42,845 bases of DNA from Tubiluchus corallicola (GCA_030141605.1 JAQGDQ010001394.1:1-42845); one strand, 5' to 3'; positions 21,508-32,464 are shown, counted from the stretch's first letter. Numbers and translations are program-made. Notes: generated by a model not told the origin, from the sequence alone.

Positions 21508-24500
21508 GTATAACAGAATAGCAGCAGCAATCCATGTAAAATGACATAACTGAAGAGAAGATTAACGGTAAGAATTGTTACTATTACAACAGCATGGGTC
21601 TCAACGTGTCGTCAAGTGTGCACAAATGCATTTCTGTTAGGTTCAGTTAACCTTTGACCTTTTCACGATCATGTAAAATTACATAACTGAAGAGAAAATT
21701 AACGGTAAGAATTGTTACTATTACAACAGCACGGGTCTCAAAGTGTCGTCAAGTGTACACAAATGCATTTCTGTTAGGTTCAGTTAACCTTTGACCTTTT
21801 CACGATCATGTAAAATAACATAACTGAAGAGAAAATTAACGGTAAGAATTGTTACTATTACAACAGCACGGGTCTCAAAATGTCGTCAAGCGTACACAAA
21901 TGCATTTCTGTTAGGTTCAGTTAACCTTTGACCTTTTCGCGATCATGTAAAATTACATAACTGAAGAGAAGATTAACGGTAAGAATTGTTACTATTACAA
22001 CAGCACGGGTCTCAAAGTGTCGTCAAGTGTACACAAATGCATTTCTGTTAGGTTCAGTTAACCTTTGACCTTTTCACAATCATCATCAATTGCTGGAAGT
22101 GTGAAAAGGCTTATTAGTCAAAAGGAAAATTACCTTTCATGTCGTTCATGAGTCTAGAATCCTCCGCTCTGACCACCAAACTGCGGATGATGGCCGAATT
22201 ATCCGCAATTTCAGCAGACAGCTTCTGTCTGACGGCATGAAATTCATCCACCTCCACGAGAACCGATCGAAGTTTTTCCATCTCTTTAGGGAAGCTGGCC
22301 ACAACCTATCCGCACGAATGAAAGCAACGTGGATCGATGTGACGAAAACGTGACAGTACAGCTACGAAACTACACGGGCAATCAACGTTTAGTTTAGGAA
22401 AAAACTACCTATTCTTCCATCATTGGCAATGATAAAAATCGTTTGGCAATTACTACATATATATGTGCTTGCAAACCAAAACCGTCCATAAGTCGGTATA
22501 GTTAAAACTACGTTATGATGCTTCAAAGTAGAATGCACCAAAATTTTGGTCTTTTTAATTTATTATTAATTTATTTATTAATTTATTAATTAATTTTTCG
22601 TATTTTATAAAAACAAATGCTAAATATATTGGACTTTTATATTCTAGCATCAAATTATCAAGAAAATGTTCAAAAAATACTAAAAATTTAATTTTATAAC
22701 CCCGTGCCCATTTTTCTCTGGCTAGAGACTAGTCTTGCAATTGCAAAAAACTCCTATTTTCAAACTCCGATTGTAACTCGAGGAAGCAGGCATTTTGTTT
22801 CCGGTTTTTTCTGCTAACAAGTCCAAATCTGCGTCAGGAAGAGCCATCTTCTGGATTTAAACATAACCTCAGTTTGTCTAGTAAAATCCATAGCAACCAC
22901 ACTTTCGTACGGTTGCTAAGTGTTTTGTAGAAACGCGACAAAAAACAATGCCTAACTTTAACAGTGATTTTCTCAAGATTATGTTTTTCACTGCACAGCG
23001 TGTACCTCAACTTCAGCGTGGATTATCTCAGCTTAGAAATAACACAGAATGATGAACTTGGTATCAAAATGATCCTCAAGAAATGGAGATTCAGGATATG
23101 TGAATAACTAGAAAACGTTAGTTGCCGGCTATCAGAGTCTGAAAATAGGAGTTTTTTACAATACAGTACAGTCCTAGTTTCTAGCCAGAAAAGTGTGTAA
23201 GGTAAAGAGCTATAAAATTCAATTTTCAGTATCTTTTGGACACTTTCTTGATAATTTGATGCTAGAATATAAGAGTCCAATATATTTAGAGTTGGTTTTT
23301 ATAAAATACGAAAAAATTGACATTTGACCAAATTTTTGGTGCATTGTAATTTGAAACATCACAACGTAGTTTTAACTTTGCAGACTTATGGACGGTTTTG
23401 GTTTGCAAGCACACATATAAATGGAAAAAAGCTGCTAATGTAACAGCAAAAGCTTATGGTTGATACCAATTTCAGCTGCAAAAAGCCGATAAATGAAAAA
23501 GTGGTAAATGGCATCACCAGTCTAGAAAAAATTTATTACCTGCAAGTGTTGTATGTTCAAGAATGTGCACATTGCTTGTATAATCTCCCCGGCTAAATCC
23601 ATGTCATCAGTATGAATGATCATTTTACCACCCATTTGATATTCGAAACCTAAACCTTCTTTATTGCGAATCGACACGAAATTAACGCGGAGTGTCCCGG
23701 AACTTTCCAGATCTTCGTTGAGAAGAAAGTTCTGGTTTATCCACATGATCACTCGTTGAACGCGCTCGTTGATTTGAAACGTGACCGACCCCGTACAGGT
23801 CAACTGCGTCGACGAGTCCAAGAGCGAGTAACTGGCAAATCGACACAACTGTCTGGTGAGTTCAAACACGTGGTATTGAGAAGAACTACGACTGCCGACG
23901 AACGCTTTGATGTGCAGATCTACTTGAGTGTCCTTCGACGGCAATAAGGGAACGATTACAGAGTTGGACAGTCGACCAGAGAACGGATGGACAACATGGC
24001 TCTCACCTTCAAAAATCCCCTCAGCAAATATGAGCACGGCTCGAATGATACAGTCATTCGATGTCGATATCGACAGTTGCACGTGAGGTTTGAGCAACGC
24101 CGGATCTATGACACCCTCCTCACTTACTCCCATCGACACGAGCAATGTGGTCTGCAGTTGTGTATTTGCCGGTATGATTCCCACGTCGGATCCATCTATC
24201 GCTAGCAGTCCGCTTGGACGTACGATAGCAGCAGCTTTGGCATTTTCTTCATAATTAGCAATCTCTAGAAGAAGATTCTGCCTTCGCTGACTGAGGTCAC
24301 GTATCGTCTCTTGTTCTACGTTTAAATCCATCAAGTTCCCCTTCATCTCCGGAGCAGAAGGCAAATAACCCTTGACGTCACCCTCTACGGAGCAACAAAT
24401 TAGCTGCGTGGATCCATCCATGCGGTAATCACCCTCCACTATTCCGGCTGCCGAACAGGTAAAATTATCTTTGAAAACGACTTCTCCCGTTCGATCACTT

Positions 24501-25303
24501 CTTGCATCCACTTTTCCGTTGTTCCAACCCGTGATGAGCTCTGGCACACCATCAGCATCTAAGTCAAATCCATGTATAGCGACAGCTTGGTTTTTCGACT
24601 TGATTCTCCAATTACGCGCCGATTTGTCATAAACTCCAACTGTACCGTTCGACAGAGCATACCCAAATCTGCTTCCCTGCAGCGTGCAAAGATCTGTGAT
24701 GGCATCCGTTTCTGTCACTTCAGATATTAAAACTTCATTTTCAAAAACTCGCAAGTCAAAATCCTCTGAACCCACTAGCAACTGGTTCACTCCATTACCC
24801 GAATAGTCGCACAAAGCAAGGGAACAAATATTATCACCTGTGACCGTCCAATAAACGTCTTCACCTCGAAAATCATACCCTTGAATAGAACAATTGCCGC
24901 CAAGTATGGCTAACGGCATTTCCAAGTTACCCAAGTTACCAATGACTATAGAATTTACCCCATCCAAAACGTCTTTGTGAAAAATATCAGACTCGTTCTC
25001 CACATCATATGCCAAAACGTTAGATTGTGTGCCTACAATGAGAGTATCTTTTCCCGACTGATGACTTAATCGACCAGCTGCCAAAGCAGTAATACCCTGA
25101 TTTATGTTTAGAAAAGAAAGATCGGCTGTAGCTTCACTATACGCTGCGCTGGAACGTTTTGTAACATGTGGATGATGTATTATTACTCTGCCGCCTATAG
25201 TTGCTGCAGCTAAGCTAGGATGCACACCATCATACTTTCCTAACGTCACCATACGCGGAAGAATCCGATGCTTTAGCTTAAGACTAAATACCGGCACTAA
25301 CAT
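20796..25303 (-). CDS. BBS2: Bardet-Biedl syndrome 2 protein, BBSome subunit, 3 coding exons
   Basis: Coding exons on the minus strand are 25303-23540, 22305-22134 and 21043-20796, with GT-AG borders, joining in frame to about 727 residues (human about 721). BBS2 is a BBSome subunit that helps carry membrane proteins into and out of cilia. The N-terminal start [12 protein letters not shown], then [13 protein letters not shown] and [12 protein letters not shown], belong to the beta-propeller (about 1-330). [18 protein letters not shown] lies in the following coiled coil. The central GAE region includes [17 protein letters not shown] and [15 protein letters not shown]. The C-terminus, from exons 2-3, has [32 protein letters not shown] and [11 protein letters not shown]. 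The open frame continues 7 codons upstream only through a TTG, so ATG 25303 is the start. A single 1764-bp first coding exon is unusual for this family. Confidence 0.96.
21219..21507 (+). mobile_element. tRNA-derived SINE in BBS2 intron 2
   Basis: The tRNA-like head has box A TAGTCTAATGG and box B AGTTCGAACC, with an anticodon-arm-like segment between. A non-tRNA body follows, then an (ATT)n tail at about 21470-21507. It lies antisense to BBS2. The head differs from that of the SINE at 6664, although both end in ATT repeats. Confidence 0.8.
21533..22080. repeat. 137-bp tandem repeat, 4 copies, in BBS2 intron 2
   Basis: Copies begin with CATGTAAAA at 21533, 21670, 21807 and 21944, an exact 137-bp spacing. 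They differ by a few substitutions and include AATTAACGGTAAGAATTGTT and GGTTCAGTTAACCTTTGACC. The array ends about 55 bp before BBS2 exon 2. Confidence 0.95.
22457..23419. repeat. Long foldback element in BBS2 intron 1
   Basis: The arm at about 22457-22780 (ATGTGCTTGCAAACCAAAAC, then CAAATGCTAAATATATTGGA, then CTGGCTAGAGACTAG) is the reverse complement of about 23125-23419, in matching order with substitutions. The left arm has an extra stretch of TTATTAATTT repeats. The spacer is about 345 bp. It fills most of the 1234-bp intron and could form a long hairpin in the pre-mRNA. It resembles a foldback or long-TIR MITE. Confidence 0.85.
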
Positions 25304-25333
25304 TGTGTTGCAATTAAGACGCAATTAAATTTT

Positions 25334-25334
25334 A
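25334..25334 (-). promoter_or_regulatory. Candidate splice acceptor upstream of the BBS2 ATG
   Basis: On the minus strand TATTTTAG ends just before 25334, 31 nt upstream of the ATG at 25303. It could be the acceptor of a 5' UTR intron or a spliced-leader site. Confidence 0.35.
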
Positions 25335-25479
25335 CTAAAATATTTCGTAAAACATAAACAGTTTTTGAACACTAAAATGTTTAACATTATTTTGTCGGTA
25401 AAAAATGTTTACCATCACGACAGAACCAACGCAAAGGCGTGAATGATGATAAGAGTGTTGCGCAAACAAGATTTAAGGA

Positions 25480-25493
25480 CTTCCCATGGTACT
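25480..25493 (-). promoter_or_regulatory. Candidate X-box (RFX site) upstream of BBS2
   Basis: CTTCCCATGGTACT contains the core TTNCCATGGNA and matches the X-box consensus GTTNCCATGGNAAC at 11 of 14 positions including N. RFX factors control ciliary genes, BBS genes among them, through sites a few hundred bases upstream. This one lies about 180 bp before the ATG. The match is imperfect. Confidence 0.3.
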
Positions 25494-25499
25494 TTTACC

Positions 25500-26756
25500 A
25501 AACAAACCTCCCTTTGAGAACGTAATCACTGCAGGCATTAATTATTGGAAATTATCAAAAAAAAAACAATATAATAATTAAACATCCAAGATAATTATCA
25601 CGTTAAGATATACGTATATAATTACTATTTACAGAAGAGTAGAACTAGTTATATCCGCTGCAGCTGTAAGAGAAATTTGGGATAAAAAAATTTCACTAAT
25701 GGCAGCCAATTGACAAACCACTAGTCAATAGTTATCAGAGAAATTAATAATTTTTCACACAAAAAAGATGAAAATCTGGTGATTGGCGAAGCTTGACGAT
25801 GTATTCATTATCAACACTTTACTAACACTGCCTTTTCTATCTTTCCGAATCACAACGCTGGCTACATTAAGAGTATATTTACTTTAACTTCACAAATGTT
25901 AGTGAAGTACATTAATACTAATATGCCTGTGTTGTCTTCATTCCACTAATCCTGTCTATTCCACTAATTAATTTATAATCATTCTTTTCTACTTTTTATA
26001 ATAAAAAAGTTTTGATAAAAAAGTAAAATTTTTATGATAAATATTACGAAATGGTTATGCATTACGAAGTACTTATGCTACCAATCGTATTAATAAATGT
26101 CAAACAGAACAATATGCAAAAGACGTCTAAAATTTACTTTTATATACATTCACTAATGCCAAATTTTTATATCGCAACACAGCTCTAGACACAGTTTTAC
26201 AATGTCAACAGTTTTACATTCAGGGGATGCCTTGCAACATAGTTCTTCAACCAGACTTTATGATAAGTAAAAAATAGGCACTAGTATGACTAAATATTTA
26301 TCAATGATTCTTACCGAAACCACTAAATGTGGCGTCAATACACAAAAATGTTTTATATATCATTACGTAAAAATACTGAGAAGCCTCTCACTACTAATAG
26401 GTCAGTCCGAAGATAAGCACAAGAAATTGCTTCACTAAAGAACTGCAACAATAATTATCTCAGACGACATTACCTGATGGTATTAGGGCTGAAGAACAAA
26501 TTCTTAAGCCGCAAAAAGTGAGCACACGTGGTCATTCAATTATAACAGCGTGAACAATTATTTAACCTCAGAGTATATGGCCATTTCTTGCTTGTTCATC
26601 CTTCAAAAATGTTTGAATATCTATTCGGTAGAATATGAGGTTAATTTCAAGTGTAATCGCTCGTTATTCGTTATGAAACATACGAAATAGACATGAAATT
26701 TCACGAAGTAAAAATAAATGACACAAAAAAAACAAAAAAAAAAGCATTTTTGTCTA
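25500..26756. other. AT-rich intergenic sequence between BBS2 and La
   Basis: No supported gene or repeat end. It presumably holds the BBS2 promoter. Confidence 0.4.
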
Positions 26757-26758
26757 TA

Positions 26759-27581
26759 CAGTCAAACCACGTTATATTGTAACGCCAGATCTGGGACACC
26801 ACTAGACATGGCACTATAGCTTGGTTGGCGGTAATACAAGGTTCATTAAATATCAAAGCCATTCCAGTCTGTAACTTCTATTTTGTTTCCTAGTTAATTT
26901 TAATGTCATAAATAGTATAATATTATTTTACCTACAACAATGCTATACTGTACATTTTTTACTGCATTAACAAAATTAATGTAGGTGCATATCCACCGCG
27001 GCGCATTACAAAACGTTAAGGTAACACATTGTGGAGTTGCAATCTTGTGAAATACTGTTGTCTCCTGATAACAGAAATATGCCATCCAACCCGTGCTCCC
27101 AAAGTAACATTACTAGATGATTAACTATAAGTAGCTACCGCATATAACTTGACCTTGAGACAAGCAGCTTTTGCAGCTGTTAAATTCACATCAGTTCAGT
27201 ACTGAAGCTTAGCTATGCAACTCTTGTAATGTTAAAATGCATGTTCCTTGCTCAAAACCTCGGTATTCATTTTCATACAGTCATTAGCAACAAGACGTAA
27301 ATCTTAATTCAAACGCCATAACTGTTCAGATGTCATTGTTTGTACAATAGAATGGCTGTTCTTCAGCAAAAGTTCAACGTACTTCATCTTGGCTGCCGTC
27401 CTAACAGGGTAAATTTATTATGTACAATAGACTTTTGGCACGGCAGATACGTGCGCGCATGGTGGTAAATGAGGTTGGCGGTATTCCCTATATTTAATAC
27501 ATTATGGGAAACGGGACAGGCAATAGTTGGCATTTTGGCGGGTTGGTGTTATAACGGAGGCGGTATAACGAGGTTCGACTG
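26759..27581. mobile_element. TA-flanked inverted-repeat transposon (pogo/Tigger-like)
   Basis: The left end CAGTCAAACCACGTTATATT and right end (reverse complement) CAGTCGAACCTCGTTATACC both sit inside TA (26757-26758 and 27582-27583). It is 823 bp with no transposase frame. It lies downstream of the La stop codon, and the nearest minus-strand AATAAA found falls inside it (about 27413-27418). Confidence 0.8.
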
Positions 27582-27656
27582 TATACAATAACAGCAGTGA
27601 CATGAACATAATTTGACTAAATCAACACGAAAATTGCATTATTAACAATTATATCC

Positions 27657-27840
27657 TTAATCATATAACTCTGAGCTAAATCTTACAGTAGTTTACAGCA
27701 ATTATTACAAGATTTCTGTGCACTACGCATCATCAGTCGTTTTTGCACTTAATCATATAACTCTGAGCTAAATCTTACAGTAGTTTACAGCAGTTATTAC
27801 ATGATTTCTGTGGTGCACTACTCATCATCAGTCGTTTTTG
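27657..27840. repeat. Tandem duplication covering the La stop codon and 3' UTR
   Basis: Two adjacent copies of about 91 bp, each starting near TTAATCATATAACTCTGAGC and ending at CATCATCAGTCGTTTTTGC, at about 27657-27747 and 27748-27840. The right-hand copy contains the last codons and TAG of the La gene. The left-hand copy repeats them downstream with GATGCG in place of GATGAG before its TAG. Confidence 0.9.
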
Positions 27841-30800
27841 CGCATTTCTCAGCTGTGCGCTTGTCACCATTCGTTTCTTCGGCAGCGCGTTTCACTCCGC
27901 CGCTTGGCGCATCCTCACTTTCATCGCTTTCCGAGTCGCTCTCATCGCTGTCACCAAACTTCGTCTTCTTGTTTTGTGCCTTGCCGGGCGAACCTCTTTT
28001 GCCACGATGGCGGTCACGATTCTGCCTTCCTCCGCGTGACCGTTGGCCATATTTGCCCCTCTGTTTCTTCTTCTGTCTGCTCTCGGCTTGAGCTTCGAAT
28101 CGTTTCTTCCAGTAAGCGATTTCTTCCTCTCCTTCGAGAACTCTACATTCCAACATGGCTCCGTTCAATTCTACTTTGCCTTCGCCGGCCGCTCGTAATT
28201 TTGTCAGCACCTCAGCAGCGCTGACGTCGTCAACAAATCGAACCCAACCTTCCTCATCCCCTTTCGAGAAATCGATGAAACTCACTTTCCCGTAATCTTC
28301 CAGCAAATCTCTAATGGTTTCACGCGTGGTATCGGACGAAAAACCGGACATGTGAATCACAATACCCTTCTGCATCTTCTCCACCACCTGCTGCTTTTCA
28401 ATCAGCTTTTTTTCCTGCTCAAGTTTCATGGTTATCTCAGCTTTCTTCTGAGCTCGTTCCACTTGTTTTTTTGTATAATAAGCGTCCTTGAATAATCGCA
28501 ACAAGTCGCTTTCCAAATATTTCACATCCGGTTCGTTAACAAACTTATCAGCATCTTCTTTCTTCTCGAATGTCATAAACACTGAACCCTTGAACTTTTT
28601 TTCAATATTTCTACGCAACGTAATCTGTTCGGTTGGACCAAAATCACTCAAGAATGTTTGAACGTCTTCTAGTGTAGCATCTAGCGGAAAACCTTTGGCG
28701 TACACGCTTCTTGCTTTCAGACTGTCTCTCCACTCTTTTGTGTTTTCGGGTAACGGAATGTCGGGAGAGCGACGTATCTTGGTCTTGTCTTCGCTTACCA
28801 CAACCAGCTGCTTGGGAGAGTTTGTCAGAGCTGAAACAATCACAGCCTTATCCTCCGTTAAAGCACGAAGCCTGTTGAACTTCAACATCACATCCAAGGA
28901 AACCTACAGAGAAAAAACTTTAAAGCTACAGAAGGAGTACATTTAAAAACTCACAGACAGCTATTATAAGACAAGTTAAGCGTGCAACAATCAATAAACT
29001 GCTACAAAATCAATGAGGGAAATCTTCACTTCTTGCAACAATAAGACTGTACAGTAAGTCCTCGCTTAACGACTCCCCGTTTAGCGACGTTTCGTTTTAA
29101 CTATGCTGATCTATTTGACACCTTTTTTCAGTTAACGACGCACTGTTTCGTTTTAACGTCAATTTTTTTGCCTTACACAGAGAGAATTTTTATTTAGTCA
29201 ACAACTTTTTTACTCAATTTGATGCCTTAAAGGACAAGAAAAGGCAAGTTAATGCAAGTCTCAGAAAATTTTCGTTAAAAAATTATAACTGTTAGAGGCA
29301 ATCTTACGCGTTTATCATACTCACGTTAAAGGAATTTCCAATTTGTTTTCATTTTAAATACTCCCGCGAGACTGTCACGGCGGCACAATATTAGATGGCG
29401 TCACAGAACCACAGCACAAAGATTTATAGTACACGTGTTCAGAACTCACTGCGACTGTGTTCGATTGATGTCATGCCACGTGATCAGTCACGTGCTGGCT
29501 TTTCAATTGGCAGACTAAATGAAACATGTCAGCGCCAACATTTATTGCAGTGGTTGAAATATTTTACAAAATTTGAGTAAATGTGAAAAAGTACTTTATT
29601 CACTTAAGATTATATTTAGGTGATATAATTTTTATTGCTAATTTTCTGAGGCTTACTTTGGTTGGCCATTTTCTTGTCCATTAAAACAGTAGATATTGCA
29701 TTATTCTGTTCTAAAAATGCACTAGTAACGTCAACACTGCAATCATGAAATAAGTACATACATTTTTGCTTCCCGACTGAGCACTAAATGGTAGCCATTT
29801 GTATCAAGAGAGACCAGGAAGCAAACTTTATGTGAAGGAATTTTGCCTGCAACCTGTTGTTATAACTGGCAGTCTAATGCATATTAAGTTTCTAGATAAA
29901 ATTCCCAAGGTCGACCCAGTGCTTGGCTTTGACTCTGCTGCAGTGTTTCTTGGTCAACCGCTGCCTAGACTTAAACATCAACTAAAGAGAAGCTGCCAGC
30001 TAAGAAAGTAAGATGTATAGGTGGTTTTTCCAGCAAGCAGAAAGAAATTAATTAGTAGAAACATTGTTAAATGAACATTGTTTAACGTTGTTAAATGAAG
30101 TCAAGTAATACAATACAGCAAGTACTCGTTTAACGATGCTAATGCATTCCAGCAAAATGTGACGTCAAATAGTGTAAAAGAATTGGGGTACGTTTCAGAA
30201 GCAAAAATTAATGCTGCTTAAATCATATAAACTAAACGGTGTTGCTGCTGACACAAGCTCTGAGCGCAGTAAGACAGCAGGCAATTTATACAAGATTTCA
30301 AGACAATTTTTAATATTATGCCGGCAAAGGGTTTTCTTGTGCTTTATAAAATCCTAATGCAAGATTAAATTTCTCCTTCAACACGGGGCAGTAATCACTT
30401 TAACCCATTTAACAGCTAAGAGTAGGAATGCACAACATCAACACAGGACAGTAATCACTTTAACCCATTTAACAGCTAAGAGTAGGAATGCACAACATCA
30501 ACACGGGACAGTAATCACTTTAACCCATTTAACAGCTAAGAGTAGGAATGCACAACATCAACACGGGACAGTAATCACTTTAACCCATTTAACAGCTAAG
30601 AGTAGGAATGCACAACATCAACACAGGACAGTAATCACTTTAACCCATTTAATAGCTAAGAGTAGGAATGCACAACATCAACACGGGACAGTAATCACTT
30701 TAACCCATTTAACAGCTAAGAGTAGGAATGCACAACATCAACACGGGACAGTAATCACTTTAACCCATTTAACAGCTAAGAGTAGGAATGCACAACATCA

Positions 30801-32025
30801 ACACAGGACAGTAATCACTTTAACCCATTTAACAGCTAAGAGTAGGAATGCACAACATCAACACATGACAGTAATCACTTTAACCCATTTAACAGCTAAG
30901 AGTAGGAATGCACAACATCAACACATGACAGTAATCACTATAACCCATTTAACAGCTAAGAGTAGGAATGCACAACATCAACACAGGACAGTAATCACTT
31001 TAACCCATTTAACAGCTAAGAGTAGGAATGCACAACATCAACACAGGACAGTAATCACTTTAACCCATTTAATAGCTAAGAGTAGGAATGCACAACATCA
31101 ACACGGGACAGTAATCACTTTAACCCATTTAACAGCTAAGAGTAGGAATGCACAACATCAACACAGGACAGTAATCACTTTAACCCATTTAACAGCTAAG
31201 AGTAGGAATGCACAACATCAACACGGGACAGTAATCACTTTAACCCATTTAACAGCTAAGAGTAGGAATGCACAACATCAACACATGACAGTAATCACTT
31301 TAACCCATTTAACAGCTAAGAGTAGGAATGCACAACATCAACACGGGACAGTAATCACTTTAACCCATTTAACAGCTAAGAGTAGGAATGCACAACATCA
31401 ACACGGGACAGTAATCACTTTAACCCATTTAACAGCTAAGAGTAGGAATGCACAACATCAACATGACAGTAATCACTTTAACCCATTTAACAGCTAAGAG
31501 TAGGAATGCACAACATCAACACGGGACAGTAATCACTTTAACCCATTTAACAGCTAAGAGTAGGAATGCACAACATCAACACATGACAGTAATCACTTTA
31601 ACCCATTTAACAGCTAAGAGTAGGAATGCACAACATACCCAACCACCATCAATCTTAATCTGTTCTTGCAGAAACTTATCTCTGCTGAGATTCATGTTGC
31701 CGAAATAATACTCAATTTGCGTTGCAACTTTCTCCTCCAGCTGTTTCATGTCGTCTGCGTCGTTTATATGTCCCTTGTCGACGGTAGCAACACTACTCTT
31801 CTCATTTTCACCTGCTTCCGCAATTCGTTTACAGTCCCCTGCATCATCAACATGTTTCACTGATTCTTCGGGAATATCAGCATGAGTACCCCGCGCATCT
31901 CCTGCGCCGGTGCTTTCACTAAAGTTTTTAGCCGATTCTCTTGCGCCCTTCTGACCACCTGGTGTGTCTCCAACCACTTTCTCTGATTGCTCGTCAACTT
32001 CAGTATTACTAATATCCTCAGACAT
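27818..32025 (-). CDS. SSB: La protein (Lupus La autoantigen homologue), 2 coding exons
   Basis: Exons 32025-31639 and 28903-27818 on the minus strand join in frame (donor GTATGT, acceptor CTGTAG) to 490 residues. La binds the 3' oligo-U ends of new Pol III transcripts in the nucleus. The La motif begins near residue 100 with [16 protein letters not shown] and continues over the splice to FNRLRAL. RRM1 has RSVYAKGFP (about 194-202) and FKGSVFMTF (about 234-242). A helical [12 protein letters not shown] linker precedes RRM2 (about 308-390, IVIHMSGF and EEGWVRFV). A basic tract (about 405-432), an acidic [11 protein letters not shown] run and a C-terminal KRAAEE segment end the protein. About 100 mostly acidic residues precede the La motif, far more than in human La (about 10). 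A frame extension upstream uses TTG only, so ATG 32025 is the start. Confidence 0.95.
29052..30115. mobile_element. Partial TA-flanked transposon of the 12825 family
   Basis: At 29052 the sequence CAGTAAGTCCTCGCTTAACG, followed by GACTCC and GTTTCGTTTTAAC, matches the inverted right end of the 12825-13486 element, preceded by TA. No matching opposite end was found before 30115, so the right limit is uncertain. A 70-codon open frame at 29799-30011 is not recognised. Confidence 0.5.
30116..30370. mobile_element. Left-end fragment of a 12825-family transposon
   Basis: After a TA, CAGCAAGTACTCGTTTAACG is followed by ATTCCAGC, GCAAAAAT and TGCTGCTTAAATCATA, in the same order as at 12825-12960. 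The right part is missing; the 60-bp minisatellite starts soon after. Confidence 0.6.
30380..31636. repeat. 60-bp minisatellite, 21 copies, in the La intron
   Basis: The unit contains CAGTAATCACTTTAACCCAT, TTAACAGCTAAGAGTAGGAA and TGCACAACATCAACAC. It repeats with an exact 60-bp period until a 2-bp deletion near 31463. Most units differ only at one hypervariable triplet position (GGG, AGG or ATG before ACAG) and at AACAGC versus AATAGC. The array ends at 31636, two bases before the La intron's GT on the minus strand (31638-31637). Because 60 is divisible by three, a long spurious open frame crosses it. Confidence 0.97.
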
Positions 32026-32065
32026 GATTACTAAAGTACTAAACACCAAATAGAAGGTGAGTCAC

Positions 32066-32456
32066 CTAGAACAACGAAAAGTTTTTTTTACTTTTTTTAC
32101 CACAAACAAACAGTATGTTTAATTCGATCCATGAGGTGTAATTTTACATTCAGAGAATATGATATTTCGACATCCGTGACAGTTTACTTTAACGTTGAAT
32201 AATTTTCCGAATCTGATAATATGATACCTTAAAAGAGAACAAAAACAATCGTGTACACATTATGATTAGTTGAAAGAAAAGTATGCTCTAAAATATTGAC
32301 AACGACAATAGCATCAGTGTTTGTCTGTAACGTCAGTGTGCTGTAAAGCTTAGTTTCGTGACATCCGATGAGCGTCTTACAGCAAACGTGCTTCACGTGC
32401 AAGGAAGATGCCTACCACTGCACAAACTGTGTTTAGTTTGTAATGTAAGTGATAGC
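32066..32456. other. La 5' flank
   Basis: On the minus strand a candidate acceptor, TTGTTCTAG, ends at 32066, 41 nt upstream of the La ATG, after an A/T-rich tract. It could mark a 5' UTR intron or a spliced-leader site. No other feature is seen up to the hAT target duplication at 32457. Confidence 0.35.
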
Positions 32457-32464
32457 TGTATTTG

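Noticed and set aside
23756-24205. Plus-strand open frames inside BBS2
   Set aside because: They are antisense shadows of the strongly conserved BBS2 coding exon.
25304-25324. Upstream extension of the BBS2 frame
   Set aside because: It begins with TTG, not ATG, and MLVPVF at 25303 aligns with the known BBS2 N-terminus.
27801-28224. Plus-strand Ser/Arg/His-rich open frames over La exon 2
   Set aside because: They are antisense shadows of the basic and acidic C-terminal tail of La.
29430-29500. Near-palindrome CACGTGATCAGTCACGTG as a regulatory site
   Set aside because: It lies within a probable transposon remnant in the La intron; nothing beyond the two E-boxes supports function.
30380-31636. 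CRISPR-like regular array
   Set aside because: Units are contiguous 60-bp copies without unique spacers, in a eukaryotic intron.
30865-31708. Open frame of 210 residues made of near-identical 20-residue repeats
   Set aside because: It is the 60-bp intronic minisatellite read in frame, antisense to La, with no conserved domain and no splice evidence.
32026-32049. Upstream extension of the La frame
   Set aside because: The extension starts with TTG; the first ATG is at 32025.
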